A stretch of DNA of 43,249 nt from Mycolicibacterium palauense. Lineage in GTDB: Bacteria; Actinomycetota; Actinomycetes; Mycobacteriales; Mycobacteriaceae. The notes below the pieces were generated by a model. That model was not told where the DNA came from, did no database searches, and saw only the letters and a program-made list of their open reading frames with translations. Position 1 is the stretch's first letter. Each line of letters starts with the position of its first letter. The stretch covers positions 1-43,249 of the forward strand of contig NZ_NVQF01000050.1 in NCBI RefSeq assembly GCF_002592005.1, written 5' to 3'. Both the position numbers and the translations under genes were made by a program. This document shows positions 8,457-16,927 of the stretch, piece after piece.

Positions 8457-9307
8457 CGATCCGACGCGCCGCGCTCGCGCTGCTGGCCGCGCTGACGGTC
8501 CTGGCGCCGGTCGGCTGTGGCGGTTCCTCGCCGGAGTCGGCGACCCTGGCGGTCGGGTCCCGCCCGGACGGGGAGTCGGTGCTGCTGGCGAACCTGTATG
8601 CGGCCGCGCTGCGGTTCTACGGCACCCCCGCGGAGGCGAAGACCGCCGACGATCCGCTGGCCGAGCTGGACGCCGGGCGGTTCGGGGTGGTGCCGGGGTT
8701 CACCGGGCGGCTGTTGCACACCTTCGACCCCTCGGCGCGTCAGACCTCGGACAAGCAGGTGTACCGCGCGATGGTGGGGGCGTTGCCGGAGGGGATCGCC
8801 GCCGGTGACTACACCACCGCCGCCGAGGACAAGCCGGCGCTGGCGGTCACGGAGCCGACCGCGCGGGCCTGGGGTGGGCGGGACCTCACCGACCTGGTCG
8901 CGCGGTGCACCCGGGTCGAACCGGGCGCGGTGCGCGGCGCCGAGCCCCCGGCGACGCTGGGAGACTGCCGGCTGTCGCCGGCCGAGGAGTTCGGCGACGA
9001 CACCGAACTGTTCGACGCGCTGCGCGCCGGTCGGATCAACGCCGCGTGGACGTCCACCGCCGACCCGGACACGCCCCCGGATGTGGTGGTGCTCGCCGAT
9101 GGTGATCCCAGCCTGATCGGCGCCGAGAACGTGGTGCCGCTGTACCGCCGGCACGAACTGGACCAACAGCAGGTGCTGGCGGTCAACGAGGTCGCCGGCG
9201 TGCTCGACACCGCCGCGCTCAATCGGATGCGCGGGCAGGTCGACGACGGTGCCGACCCGCGTCAGGTGGCCGAGGCCTGGCTGGCGGAGAACCCACTGGG
9301 CCGCTGA
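8453..9307 (+). CDS. lpqZ: LpqZ-like substrate-binding lipoprotein, apparent CTG start
   Basis: This 284-residue protein has an N-terminal signal peptide (RRAALALLAALTVLAPVGC) with a putative acylated Cys at residue 22; position -3 is Pro, so the lipobox is weak. The rest resembles OpuAC-type (glycine betaine/choline-like) binding proteins, and size and place match M. tuberculosis LpqZ (about 286). No ATG, GTG or TTG exists in frame near the signal peptide; the only plausible initiator is CTG 8453, which overlaps the malic-enzyme stop as CTGA, exactly mirroring the GTGA overlaps elsewhere in the window. No permease or ATPase gene lies next to it, so the substrate is unknown. Confidence 0.75.
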   Translation: MTIRRAALALLAALTVLAPVGCGGSSPESATLAVGSRPDGESVLLANLYAAALRFYGTPAEAKTADDPLAELDAGRFGVVPGFTGRLLHTFDPSARQTSDKQVYRAMVGALPEGIAAGDYTTAAEDKPALAVTEPTARAWGGRDLTDLVARCTRVEPGAVRGAEPPATLGDCRLSPAEEFGDDTELFDALRAGRINAAWTSTADPDTPPDVVVLADGDPSLIGAENVVPLYRRHELDQQQVLAVNEVAGVLDTAALNRMRGQVDDGADPRQVAEAWLAENPLGR

Positions 9308-9335
9308 GCGCGGGCATCCGCTCGGGGGTCCCGGG

Positions 9336-10163
9336 TCAGTGCATCTGGATTCTCTTCGGCAGCGCCAGGGTCACCAGGCGCTGATACCCGGATCCGGTGA
9401 TCCGCACGATCAGGTCCAGCAGCTTGGCGTCCGGACCGACCAGCACCCGGGCCTTCTTCTTGCGGACCGCGTCCAGGATGATCTCGGCGGCGCGCTCCGG
9501 GGTGGTGCGGGCCAGCTTCTTGTCGAATTCGGCCGCCATGGCCTGCGCGTCGAGTCCCTCGGCGGCCGTGGAGTTGCGGGCGATGGCGGTCTTGATGCCG
9601 CCGGGGTGCACCGCGGTCACCGCGACCGGGTGTTTGGACAGCAGCATCTCCTGCCGTAGCGCCTCGGTGAAGCCCCGGACGGCGAACTTGGCCGCGTTGT
9701 ACGCCGACTGCCCGGGAATCCCCATCAGGCCGAACAGGCTGGAGACGTTGACCACGTGGCCGTCACCGGAGGCGATCAGGTGCGGCAGGAAGGCCTTGGT
9801 GCCGTTGACGACGCCCCAGAAATCGACGTCCATGACCCGTTCGATGTCCTTGAAGGCACTGATCTCGACGTCGCCGGAGAATGCGATACCGGCGTTGTTG
9901 TAGATCTGGTTGACGGTGCCGAAGTGCTCCTTGACCTCGTCGGCGTAGAGCAGGAAGGCTTCGCGTTCGGTGACGTCGAGCCGGTCGGCCTTGACCGGGG
10001 CGCCGATCTCCTTCAGCGCCGCCTCGGTGGCCGCCAGCCCCTCGGTGTCGACGTCGCTGATCGCCAGCTTGGCCCCCGAGCGGCCCAGTTCCAGTGCCAG
10101 TGCACGCCCGATCCCGGAGCCGGCTCCGGTGATGACGCAGACTTTTCCGGCGAAGCCGTCCAT
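9336..10163 (-). CDS. Short-chain dehydrogenase/reductase (Rv1245c-like)
   Basis: This 275-residue classical SDR has the cofactor motif TGAGSGIGRA (about 12-21), the structural NNAG, the catalytic Ser in NVSSLFG and YNAAK. Asp in ISDVD at the end of the second strand points to NAD(H) rather than NADP(H). The frame is open far upstream, but ATG 10163 with GAGGAGA six to eight bases before it is the clear start. The gene follows the hydrolase gene by 32 bases, so the two form an operon. The substrate is unknown; the C-terminal extension (VLVGPDAKLLDLIVRI...) is common in mycobacterial lipid-related SDRs. Confidence 0.87.
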   Translation of the reverse strand: MDGFAGKVCVITGAGSGIGRALALELGRSGAKLAISDVDTEGLAATEAALKEIGAPVKADRLDVTEREAFLLYADEVKEHFGTVNQIYNNAGIAFSGDVEISAFKDIERVMDVDFWGVVNGTKAFLPHLIASGDGHVVNVSSLFGLMGIPGQSAYNAAKFAVRGFTEALRQEMLLSKHPVAVTAVHPGGIKTAIARNSTAAEGLDAQAMAAEFDKKLARTTPERAAEIILDAVRKKKARVLVGPDAKLLDLIVRITGSGYQRLVTLALPKRIQMH

Positions 10164-10195
10164 GTGTTCTCCTCGCGTGTGGGGTGCCGTCGAGC

Positions 10196-11074
10196 TTAGA
10201 CGGAACCGGCGGTACCGGTATCGGCCGGGGCTGTCGCGTCCGCCAGGAAGGGCAACACCAGGCGGGCGAACTCGTCGGGCCGTTCGATCTGGGGCATGTG
10301 GCCGACGCCGGCGAACATGTGGGTGCGTGCGTGCGGGAAATGGGTGCGCGCGGCATCGAAATGCCGCGCCGGCAGGATCCTGTCCCGGTCGCCCCACATG
10401 ATCATCGTCGGCCGCGGATGCCGCGTGACGGCACCGAGCAGCGTGCGCCGCCACGGCGCCCGCACACCGCGCGGCGTGCCCAGGACGTTGGCCAGCTCGT
10501 GGACGAAGGCGCCGTTGCCGGGCCGGGCGCCGAGGGCCAGCGCGTGCTCGATGCGCTCGGTGGTCGCCAGCGCCGGGTCGGCGAAGATCTGCCGCTCCAT
10601 GAGCCGCGCACCGGCCGCGGTGGTGTGGGTGGCGACGTAGCGCCCCACGCCGGGCACGGTGAGCAGCCGCAGCAGGGGCGTGACCGAGGACCCGAAACCG
10701 GCGCTGTTGACCAGCACCAGGCTGCCGACGCGGTCGGGGTGGGCGGCCAGCAGCTGCATCGCCACCGTGCCACCCAGTGAGTTGCCGATGACGTGGCAGG
10801 CGCGGGTCTCGGCCAGGGCGTCCAGCGTCTCGGCCACCCCGTCGGCCAGGGCCAGTGGAGTGGCCGGGCCCGGCTTGCGCGCCGAGTAGCCGAACCCGGG
10901 AAGGTCGGGCGCGATGACCCGGTAGCGCTGCGAGAGCCGGGTGACCTGCGCCGACCAGTCCTCCAGGCTGCGGGTGATGCCGTGCAGCAGCAGCACCGGC
11001 GGGTTGGCGGGGTCGCCGTCCAGCCGCACCCGGGCGGGCCGGCCGGCGACGGTGATGAACTGCGGCTCGCTCAT
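10196..11074 (-). CDS. Alpha/beta-fold hydrolase
   Basis: This 292-residue hydrolase has the oxyanion motif LLHGITRSLEDW (about 30), the nucleophile elbow GNSLGG, a late Asp in MIMWGDRDRILP and the His in GVGHMPQIERPDEF, so the Ser-Asp-His triad is complete. Epoxide hydrolases use Asp as nucleophile, so the Ser here argues for an esterase/lipase or C-C hydrolase. ATG 11074 (MSEPQFITVAGRPARV) has GAGGG upstream; the longer open frame to 11506 is low-complexity Arg/Thr sequence and is not part of the protein. It is first in a two-gene operon with the SDR. Confidence 0.85.
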   Translation of the reverse strand: MSEPQFITVAGRPARVRLDGDPANPPVLLLHGITRSLEDWSAQVTRLSQRYRVIAPDLPGFGYSARKPGPATPLALADGVAETLDALAETRACHVIGNSLGGTVAMQLLAAHPDRVGSLVLVNSAGFGSSVTPLLRLLTVPGVGRYVATHTTAAGARLMERQIFADPALATTERIEHALALGARPGNGAFVHELANVLGTPRGVRAPWRRTLLGAVTRHPRPTMIMWGDRDRILPARHFDAARTHFPHARTHMFAGVGHMPQIERPDEFARLVLPFLADATAPADTGTAGSV

Positions 11075-11151
11075 GCGGCCACGGCCCTCTGTGCCCGTCC
11101 GGTGGCCGGGCGCCCGAACGGGGAATCGCCGGTTCTCATCACCTGCTCCAT

Positions 11152-11199
11152 TGCCTGTGCACCTGCCTGTACCTCTGCCCGTACCTCTGCCCCTACATC
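11152..11199. repeat. Four 12-bp tandem repeats in an intergenic region
   Basis: Units TGCCTGTGCACC, TGCCTGTACCTC, TGCCCGTACCTC and TGCCCCTACATC lie head to tail in the 277-base gap between the divergent hydrolase and secreted-protein genes. They may be a decayed minisatellite or regulator sites. No other gene is seen in this gap. Confidence 0.7.
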
Positions 11200-11351
11200 G
11201 GGAATCGCCTACCGATGATGGGCAGCGGGAGCGCCGGAAAGCCAGAGGCAATCTGCCACTCGTTCGCGCCGGTGTGGTGCGAACTGTCCAACCGGTGACC
11301 CGCGCGGACGTATCGGGTAACGCCGGTGCGCGGTCCCACGATCTTTTCATC

Positions 11352-11756
11352 ATGAAGCGCACCCGGATCGCGTCGATCGCCGCACTGACCGCGTCGGCCA
11401 CCGTCGTGGGCCTGCTGGCCGCGGGCCCGGCCCAGGCCGAGCCGCTGCTCGCCGACCCGGACGTCGGTGGGCAGGTCAGCACGTTTCTGGGCGCGCTGTC
11501 CGACACCGGAGTGAGCGGACTGGGCGGGCTGGATCCGGCCCGGGCGGCCGCGGTGGGTCAGCAGGTCTGCCCGCTGCTCTCCGAGCCCGGTCAGCGGGTC
11601 GCCGACGTCGCCGCCGACGTCGCCGACGCCCTCGGCCGTCCGCTGGGCCCGGCCACCATGTTCACCGGCCTGGCGATCTCGGTCTTCTGCCCGGCGGTGG
11701 TGACGTCGCTGGCCGACGGCCGCTCACCCATACCGCTGCCGTTGTTCGGCATCTGA
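11352..11756 (+). CDS. Small secreted protein, DUF732-like
   Basis: This 134-residue protein opens with a clean Sec signal peptide (MKRTRIASIAALTASATVVGLLAAGPAQA, cleavage expected after AQA). The mature part has two Cys (QQVCPLL and SVFCPAV) about 45 residues apart, probably disulfide-bonded, with helices between them; this spacing and the late FCP motif resemble the DUF732 family of secreted mycobacterial proteins. The open frame starts earlier (10941), but the upstream part lies antisense to the hydrolase. No function is known. It converges on kgd with a 24-base gap containing a duplicated CCCCGACCGG. Confidence 0.75.
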   Translation: MKRTRIASIAALTASATVVGLLAAGPAQAEPLLADPDVGGQVSTFLGALSDTGVSGLGGLDPARAAAVGQQVCPLLSEPGQRVADVAADVADALGRPLGPATMFTGLAISVFCPAVVTSLADGRSPIPLPLFGI

Positions 11757-11780
11757 GGGCCCCGACCGGCCCCGACCGGC

Positions 11781-14700
11781 TCAGCCGAACGCCTCGTCGA
11801 GGATCTCCTTCTGCTCGACGGCGTGCACCTTGGACGACCCCGATGACGGCGCCGACATGGCCCGCCGGGAGATGCGTTTGATGCCGGCCAGCTTGTCGGG
11901 CATCAGCTCGGGCAGCGCCAGACCGAACGTCGGCCACGCACCCTGGTTGGCCGGCTCCTCCTGCACCCAGAAGAACTCCCTGGCGTTGGGGTATTCGCCC
12001 AGCACGCGGGGCAGCCGGCGCGGCGGCAGCGGGTAGAGCTGCTCGATCCGCACGATCGCGACGTCCTCGCGCTTCTCCTTCTGCTTGCGTGCCACCAGGT
12101 CGTAGTAGAGCTTGCCGCTGCACAGCAGGATCCGGGTGACCTTGCCGCGGTCGCCGATGCCGTCCTGGTACGTCGGCTCCTCCATGATCGACTGGAACTT
12201 CGCCTCGGTGAAGTCCTTGACGTCGCTGACCGCCGCCTTGTTGCGCAGCATCGACTTCGGCGTGAACACCACCAGGGGGCGGTGGATGCCGTCGAGCGCG
12301 TGCCGGCGCAGTAGGTGGAAGTAGTTCGCCGGGGTCGAGGGCTGTGCGACGGTCATCGAACCCTCCGCGCACAGCTGCAGGAACCGCTCGATGCGGCCCG
12401 ACGTGTGGTCGGGACCCTGACCTTCGTGGCCGTGGGGGAGCAGCAACACCACATCGGAGGTCTGGCCCCACTTGGCCTCGCCGGAGCTGATGAACTCGTC
12501 GATCACCGACTGGGCGCCGTTGACGAAGTCGCCGAACTGCGCCTCCCACAGCACCAGGGCGTCGGGGTTGCCGACCGAGTAGCCGTACTCGAAGCCCACG
12601 GCCGCGAACTCCGAGAGCGCGGAGTCGTAGACGAGGAACTTGCCACCGGTGGGGGTGCCGTCCTCGTTGACCGCCAGCAGCTGCAGCGGGGTGAACTCCT
12701 CGCCCGTCTTGCGGTCGATGATCACCGAGTGCCGCTGGCTGAACGTGCCGCGCCGGCTGTCCTGACCCGACAGCCGGACCAGCTTGCCGTCCTGCACCAG
12801 CGATCCCAGCGCCAGCAACTCGCCCATGGCCCAGTCGATCTTGCCCTCGTAGGCCATCTCGCGGCGCTTGTCCAGCACGGGCCGGACGCGTGGGTGCACG
12901 CTGAATCCGTCGGGCACCTGCAGGTGGGCGTCGCCGATGCGGGCCAGTGTCGCCTTCTCGACCGCGGTCGACAGGCTCTTCTGGACGAGCTGGTCGCGCT
13001 CCACCGACTCGCTCGGCTCGATCTCGTGCTTCTCCAGTTCGCGGACCTCGTTGAACACCCGCTCGAGCTGGCCCTGGTAGTCGCGCAGGGCATCCTCGGC
13101 TTCCTTCATCGAGATGTCGCCGCGACCGATCAGTGCCTCGGTGTAGCTCTTGCGGACACCGCGCTTGTGGTCGATGACGTCGTACATCGCCGGTTGTGTC
13201 ATCGACGGGTCGTCGCCCTCGTTGTGCCCGCGGCGGCGGTAGCACAGCATGTCGATGACGACGTCCTTCTTGAACTTCTGCCGGAAGTCCACGGCCAGCC
13301 GCGCCACCCACACGCAGGCCTCGGGATCGTCGCCGTTGACGTGGAAGATCGGCGCGCCGATCATCTTGGCCACGTCGGTGCAGTACTCGCTGGAGCGGGA
13401 ATGCTCCGGGGAGGTGGTGAAGCCGACCTGGTTGTTGACGATCATGTGGATCGTGCCGCCGGTGCGGTAGCCGCGCAGCAGCGCCAGGTTCAGCGTCTCG
13501 GCGACCACACCCTGACCGGCGAAGGCCGCGTCGCCGTGCAGCATCAGCGGCACCACGGAGAAGGCCCCCGAGGTCTCGCTGTCGCCGTCGCCCTTGTCCA
13601 GCAGATCCTGCTTGGCCCGCACCAGGCCCTCCAGCACCGGATCCACCGCCTCCAGGTGGGACGGGTTGGCGGTCAGCGACACCTCGATGTCGTTGTCGCC
13701 GAACATCTGGATGTAGTTGCCCGAGGCCCCCAGGTGGTACTTCACGTCGCCGGAGCCGTGGGCCTGCGACGGGTTCAGGTTGCCCTCGAACTCGTTGAAG
13801 ATCTGCACGTAGGGCTTGCCGACGATGTTGGCCAGCACATTGAGCCGGCCGCGGTGCGGCATGCCGATGACCACCTCGTCGAGAGCGTGTTCGGCGCACT
13901 GGTCGATGGCCGCGTCCATCATCGGGATGATGGTCTCCGCACCCTCCAGCGAGAACCGCTTCTGCCCGACGTACTTGGTCTGCAGGAAGGTCTCGAAGGC
14001 CTCGGCGGCGTTGAGCTTGCTCAGGACGTACTTCTGCTGGGCGACAGTGGGTTTCTCGTGCTTGACCTCCACCCGCTCCTGCAGCCACTGCTGCTGCTCG
14101 GGCTCGAGGATGTGGGTGTACTCCACGCCGACGTGCCGGCAGTAGGCGTCGCGCAGCACCGAGAGCACGTCGCGCAGCTTCTTGTATTCCTTGCCGGCGA
14201 AACCGTTGACCTTGAATTCGCGGTCCAGGTCCCACAGGGTCAGCCCGTGCGTGAGCACGTCGAGGTCGGGGTGGCTGCGGAAGCGGGTCTTGTCCAGGCG
14301 CAGCGGATCGGTGTCGGCCATGAGATGGCCGCGGTTGCGGTAGGCCGCGATCAGCTCGATCACCCGGGCGTTCTTGTCGGCGATCGAATCCGGGTTGTCG
14401 GTGCGCCAGCGCACCGGCTCGTAGGGGATACCCAGCTCGAAGAAGATCTCGTCGAAGAAGTCGTCGTCGAGCAGCAGCTGGTGGATGGTCCGCAGGAAGT
14501 CACCCGACTCCGCGCCCTGGATGATGCGGTGGTCGTAGGTCGAGGTCAGGGTGATCAGCTTGCCCATCCCCAGCTCGGCGATCCGCTCCTCGCTGGCCCC
14601 CTGGAACTCGGCGGGGTACTCCATGGCGCCGGCGCCGATGATCGCGCCCTGGCCGGCCATCAGGCGCGGCACCGAATGCACCGTGCCCAGCGTGCCCGGG

Positions 14701-15689
14701 TTGGTCAGCGAGATCGTGACGCCGGAGAAATCCTCGGCGGTCAGCTTGCCGTCGCGGGCGCGCCGCACGATGTCCTCGTAGGCGGCGATGAACTGGCCGA
14801 AGGCCATCGTCTCGCAGTTCTTGATCGCCGCGACCACCAGCGAGCGCTTGCCGTCCTTGCCGTGCAGGTCGATGGCCAGGCCGAGGTTGGTGTGCGCGGG
14901 TGTGACCGCGTTGGGCTTCCCGTCGATCTCGGCGAAGTGCCGGTTCATGTTGGGGAACTTCTTGACCGCCTGCACGATGGCGTATCCCAGCAGGTGGGTG
15001 AAGCTGATCTTGCCGCCGCGGGTCCGCTTGAGGTGGTTGTTGATGACCACCCGGTTGTCGATCATCAGCTTGGCCGGGATCGCGCGGACACTGGTGGCGG
15101 TCGGCACCTCCAGCGAGGTGTTCATGTTCTTGACCACCGCCGCCGCGGCGCCGCGCAGCACCTGGTTCTGGTCCTCGGAGCCGGCCTTGGCCGGTTCGGC
15201 GGGTTTGGCCGACTCGGCGGCCTTCGGCTTGTCGGCGGCCCGGCTCGTCGCCGGCGTCTTCGCCGGCGGCGCCGGCTTGGCCGGCGGGGGCGCCGGCTTG
15301 GGTTCGGGCGGAGCCTTCGGCGGGGCGGTCGAGGTGGGGCCCGGGGTGGACGTCGAGGTGGACCCCGGGGTGGACGTCGAGGTGGACCTCGAGGTGGACG
15401 TCGAGGTGGACCTCGAGGTGGACGGCGGGGTGGACGGCGAGGTGGACGGGGATGCGGGTTCCCCGCCGGATTCCCTGGTGGCGGTGCTCGTCCTGGTGGT
15501 CGTGCCCGTCGCGGTGGCGGCCTGCCCGTTGCCGGTGGTGGTAGCGGTGTCGGTGACCGGTTCCGGGTTGTAGTCGACCAGGAACTCGTGCCAACTCGGG
15601 TCGACCGAGGAGGGGTCGTCGCGGAACTTGCGGTACATCTCCTCGACCAACCACTCGTTCTGTCCGAATGGGGAACTTGTACTGCTCAC
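11781..15689 (-). CDS. kgd: Kgd, 2-oxoglutarate decarboxylase/dehydrogenase E1 fused to an E2 domain
   Basis: This 1302-residue multifunctional enzyme joins the 2-oxoglutarate dehydrogenase E1 and E2 activities and also makes succinic semialdehyde and 2-hydroxy-3-oxoadipate. Order: a short N-terminal segment (EEMYRKFRDDPSSVDPSWHEFL), a low-complexity linker (about 40-165), an E2 acyltransferase core (about 170-410; TYDHRIIQG near 385) and the TPP-dependent E1 part (RGRLNVLAN; GDAAFAGQGVVAETLN near 720; C-terminal SAPSSGSSKVHAVEQKEILDEAFG). GTG 15689 gives VSSTSSPFGQNEWLVEEM, matching fast-growing mycobacteria; an ATG at 15722 is an alternative. It is some 70 residues longer than the M. tuberculosis protein (1231), all in the linker. 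Confidence 0.96.
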   Translation of the reverse strand: MSSTSSPFGQNEWLVEEMYRKFRDDPSSVDPSWHEFLVDYNPEPVTDTATTTGNGQAATATGTTTRTSTATRESGGEPASPSTSPSTPPSTSRSTSTSTSRSTSTSTPGSTSTSTPGPTSTAPPKAPPEPKPAPPPAKPAPPAKTPATSRAADKPKAAESAKPAEPAKAGSEDQNQVLRGAAAAVVKNMNTSLEVPTATSVRAIPAKLMIDNRVVINNHLKRTRGGKISFTHLLGYAIVQAVKKFPNMNRHFAEIDGKPNAVTPAHTNLGLAIDLHGKDGKRSLVVAAIKNCETMAFGQFIAAYEDIVRRARDGKLTAEDFSGVTISLTNPGTLGTVHSVPRLMAGQGAIIGAGAMEYPAEFQGASEERIAELGMGKLITLTSTYDHRIIQGAESGDFLRTIHQLLLDDDFFDEIFFELGIPYEPVRWRTDNPDSIADKNARVIELIAAYRNRGHLMADTDPLRLDKTRFRSHPDLDVLTHGLTLWDLDREFKVNGFAGKEYKKLRDVLSVLRDAYCRHVGVEYTHILEPEQQQWLQERVEVKHEKPTVAQQKYVLSKLNAAEAFETFLQTKYVGQKRFSLEGAETIIPMMDAAIDQCAEHALDEVVIGMPHRGRLNVLANIVGKPYVQIFNEFEGNLNPSQAHGSGDVKYHLGASGNYIQMFGDNDIEVSLTANPSHLEAVDPVLEGLVRAKQDLLDKGDGDSETSGAFSVVPLMLHGDAAFAGQGVVAETLNLALLRGYRTGGTIHMIVNNQVGFTTSPEHSRSSEYCTDVAKMIGAPIFHVNGDDPEACVWVARLAVDFRQKFKKDVVIDMLCYRRRGHNEGDDPSMTQPAMYDVIDHKRGVRKSYTEALIGRGDISMKEAEDALRDYQGQLERVFNEVRELEKHEIEPSESVERDQLVQKSLSTAVEKATLARIGDAHLQVPDGFSVHPRVRPVLDKRREMAYEGKIDWAMGELLALGSLVQDGKLVRLSGQDSRRGTFSQRHSVIIDRKTGEEFTPLQLLAVNEDGTPTGGKFLVYDSALSEFAAVGFEYGYSVGNPDALVLWEAQFGDFVNGAQSVIDEFISSGEAKWGQTSDVVLLLPHGHEGQGPDHTSGRIERFLQLCAEGSMTVAQPSTPANYFHLLRRHALDGIHRPLVVFTPKSMLRNKAAVSDVKDFTEAKFQSIMEEPTYQDGIGDRGKVTRILLCSGKLYYDLVARKQKEKREDVAIVRIEQLYPLPPRRLPRVLGEYPNAREFFWVQEEPANQGAWPTFGLALPELMPDKLAGIKRISRRAMSAPSSGSSKVHAVEQKEILDEAFG
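15328..15447. repeat. Ten 12-bp tandem repeats inside the kgd linker
   Basis: On the plus strand the units follow GTCGAGGTGGAC with CTC, CCCGGG and GGC variants. In the kgd frame they give Ser-Thr-Ser-Xaa blocks. The 12-bp unit keeps the frame, so unit number can vary without harm. It accounts for most of the extra linker length of this Kgd. Confidence 0.9.
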
Positions 15690-15917
15690 AGGAGCTGCTC
15701 GCCTCGATTCATTCGTATTCATTCGGCAAGCGATGCCCTGTGCGGCTGCTTGCCACAGTGTCGTCTCCGGTCGTCTCCGGGCTGTCGTCGCCGGGAGTTG
15801 GGCGTGACAGCGGGGCCCGGCCGTGCCGCCGCATCAAGGCTAGCGCTTCGTACGCGACTAGGACCACGAGAGCAGGGCATCTCCGTTGATTCTCACACCC
15901 GTGCCGCGGAGCATGGC

Positions 15918-16730
15918 TCAGCCGCCGCTCCCGGTGTCGTTTCGGGTACGGTTGCCGGCCCCGGGCGCCGCCGGCGCATCGTCGGGCAGGTCGACGGGCA
16001 GCAGATGCAGATCGCCCTTCCACCGGGCCGGCGGCGGCCCGAACGCCGAGCGGGCGTTCTGGACGATCTTCTTGCCGAGGATCCGGTTGCCGACGGCGCC
16101 GACCACGGCGCCGATCCCGACGGGCAGCACCTTGCCGAACGCCAGCGCGCCGCGTTTGAGCGCGTACTTCTTCACGAAGTACTTCATCAACCGCGAGTTC
16201 ACCGCCGACAGCGTCGACAGCGGTGCCGCGGCGGCACCCTCGGTCAGCCAGGCGCCGTTGGTCCGGCCGGGGCCCAGCAACCGGGCCACGGTGTGCTTGC
16301 CGTCGTCGCCGGCCAGGGCCGCCAGCACCAGCATCCGGCGCTGCTCGCGGTCGTGCGGCTCGACCCCGTGCACCTCCGCGACCGCCAGGATGTAGACCGC
16401 CGTCAGCTCGAGGAACAGCGCCGTCTCGCTGGCCACCAGCGTCAGCGCCAGCAGGGTGCCGACGCCGGGGATCAGGGCCGCCGACCCGATTGCGGCGCCG
16501 CTGGCGGTCACCGCGGCCAGATAGTGCTTCTCCATCCGGCCGACGATCTCCGCCGGATCCGCGCCCGGGCTGCGGTCCCGCAGCCGCTGGACATACGTGC
16601 GGATGGCCGGCGTCTGCAGGCGCGAACTCGTCTCGATGACGCGCGACAGGATGCGGGCGGAGTGGCTGGGTTGCTCTGCCCCGGCCGCCGGGGACTTGTC
16701 CACCGCACCCGCGGTATCTCCGAAACGCAT
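15918..16730 (-). CDS. EcsC-like membrane-associated protein (Rv1249c-like)
   Basis: This 270-residue protein has two hydrophobic segments near 80-110 (AAVTASGAAIGSAALIPGVG and LALTLVASETALFLELTAVYI) and a weaker one near 205-220. The pattern AAVTASGAAIGSAALIPGVG ... ELTAVYILAVAEVHGVEPHDREQRRMLVLAAL resembles the EcsC family, and the place next to kgd matches M. tuberculosis Rv1249c. ATG 16730 is chosen over GTG 16742 because GGAGG ends five bases upstream of it. It is upstream of kgd on the same strand, but 228 bases apart (15690-15917, no gene seen), so kgd probably has its own promoter. The function is unknown. Confidence 0.75.
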   Translation of the reverse strand: MRFGDTAGAVDKSPAAGAEQPSHSARILSRVIETSSRLQTPAIRTYVQRLRDRSPGADPAEIVGRMEKHYLAAVTASGAAIGSAALIPGVGTLLALTLVASETALFLELTAVYILAVAEVHGVEPHDREQRRMLVLAALAGDDGKHTVARLLGPGRTNGAWLTEGAAAAPLSTLSAVNSRLMKYFVKKYALKRGALAFGKVLPVGIGAVVGAVGNRILGKKIVQNARSAFGPPPARWKGDLHLLPVDLPDDAPAAPGAGNRTRNDTGSGG

Positions 16731-16810
16731 GTCAGCCTCCACAGCGCTGTGCCTACCCGCAATCCAGGCTAGCTAACACGCTGCCCGGCGGGCGCCGGGT
16801 CACGGGCGGG

Positions 16811-16855
16811 CCCGCCCCGTCGGGAACGGCGGACCCGCCCCGTCGGGAACGGCGG
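16811..16855. repeat. 22/23-bp direct duplication in a divergent promoter region
   Basis: A unit beginning CCCGCCCCGTCGGGAACGGC occurs twice head to tail (16811-16833 and 16834-16855) between the divergent EcsC-like and Bcr/CflA genes. Identical copies suggest either a recent duplication or a paired regulator site. Confidence 0.75.
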
Positions 16856-16927
16856 GGCACCGCGAACCCGGGGTGACCCCGCTCACTGTCTTCGCGATCG
16901 GGAAGAAACCTGTGTTTTGCTGCGCTG

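Noticed and set aside
11662..14235. 857-codon minus-strand frame overlapping kgd
   Set aside because: Same strand as kgd but shifted frame; the kgd frame is conserved throughout and covers it.
15328..15447. CRISPR-like repeated pattern
   Set aside because: Units are 12 bp without spacers and lie in frame in kgd; it is a minisatellite.
12315..16772. Very long plus-strand open frame (over 1400 codons) opposite kgd
   Set aside because: It is antisense to kgd and its neighbour, rich in Arg, Gly, Val and His with no domain, and arises from high GC at codon position three of the true genes.
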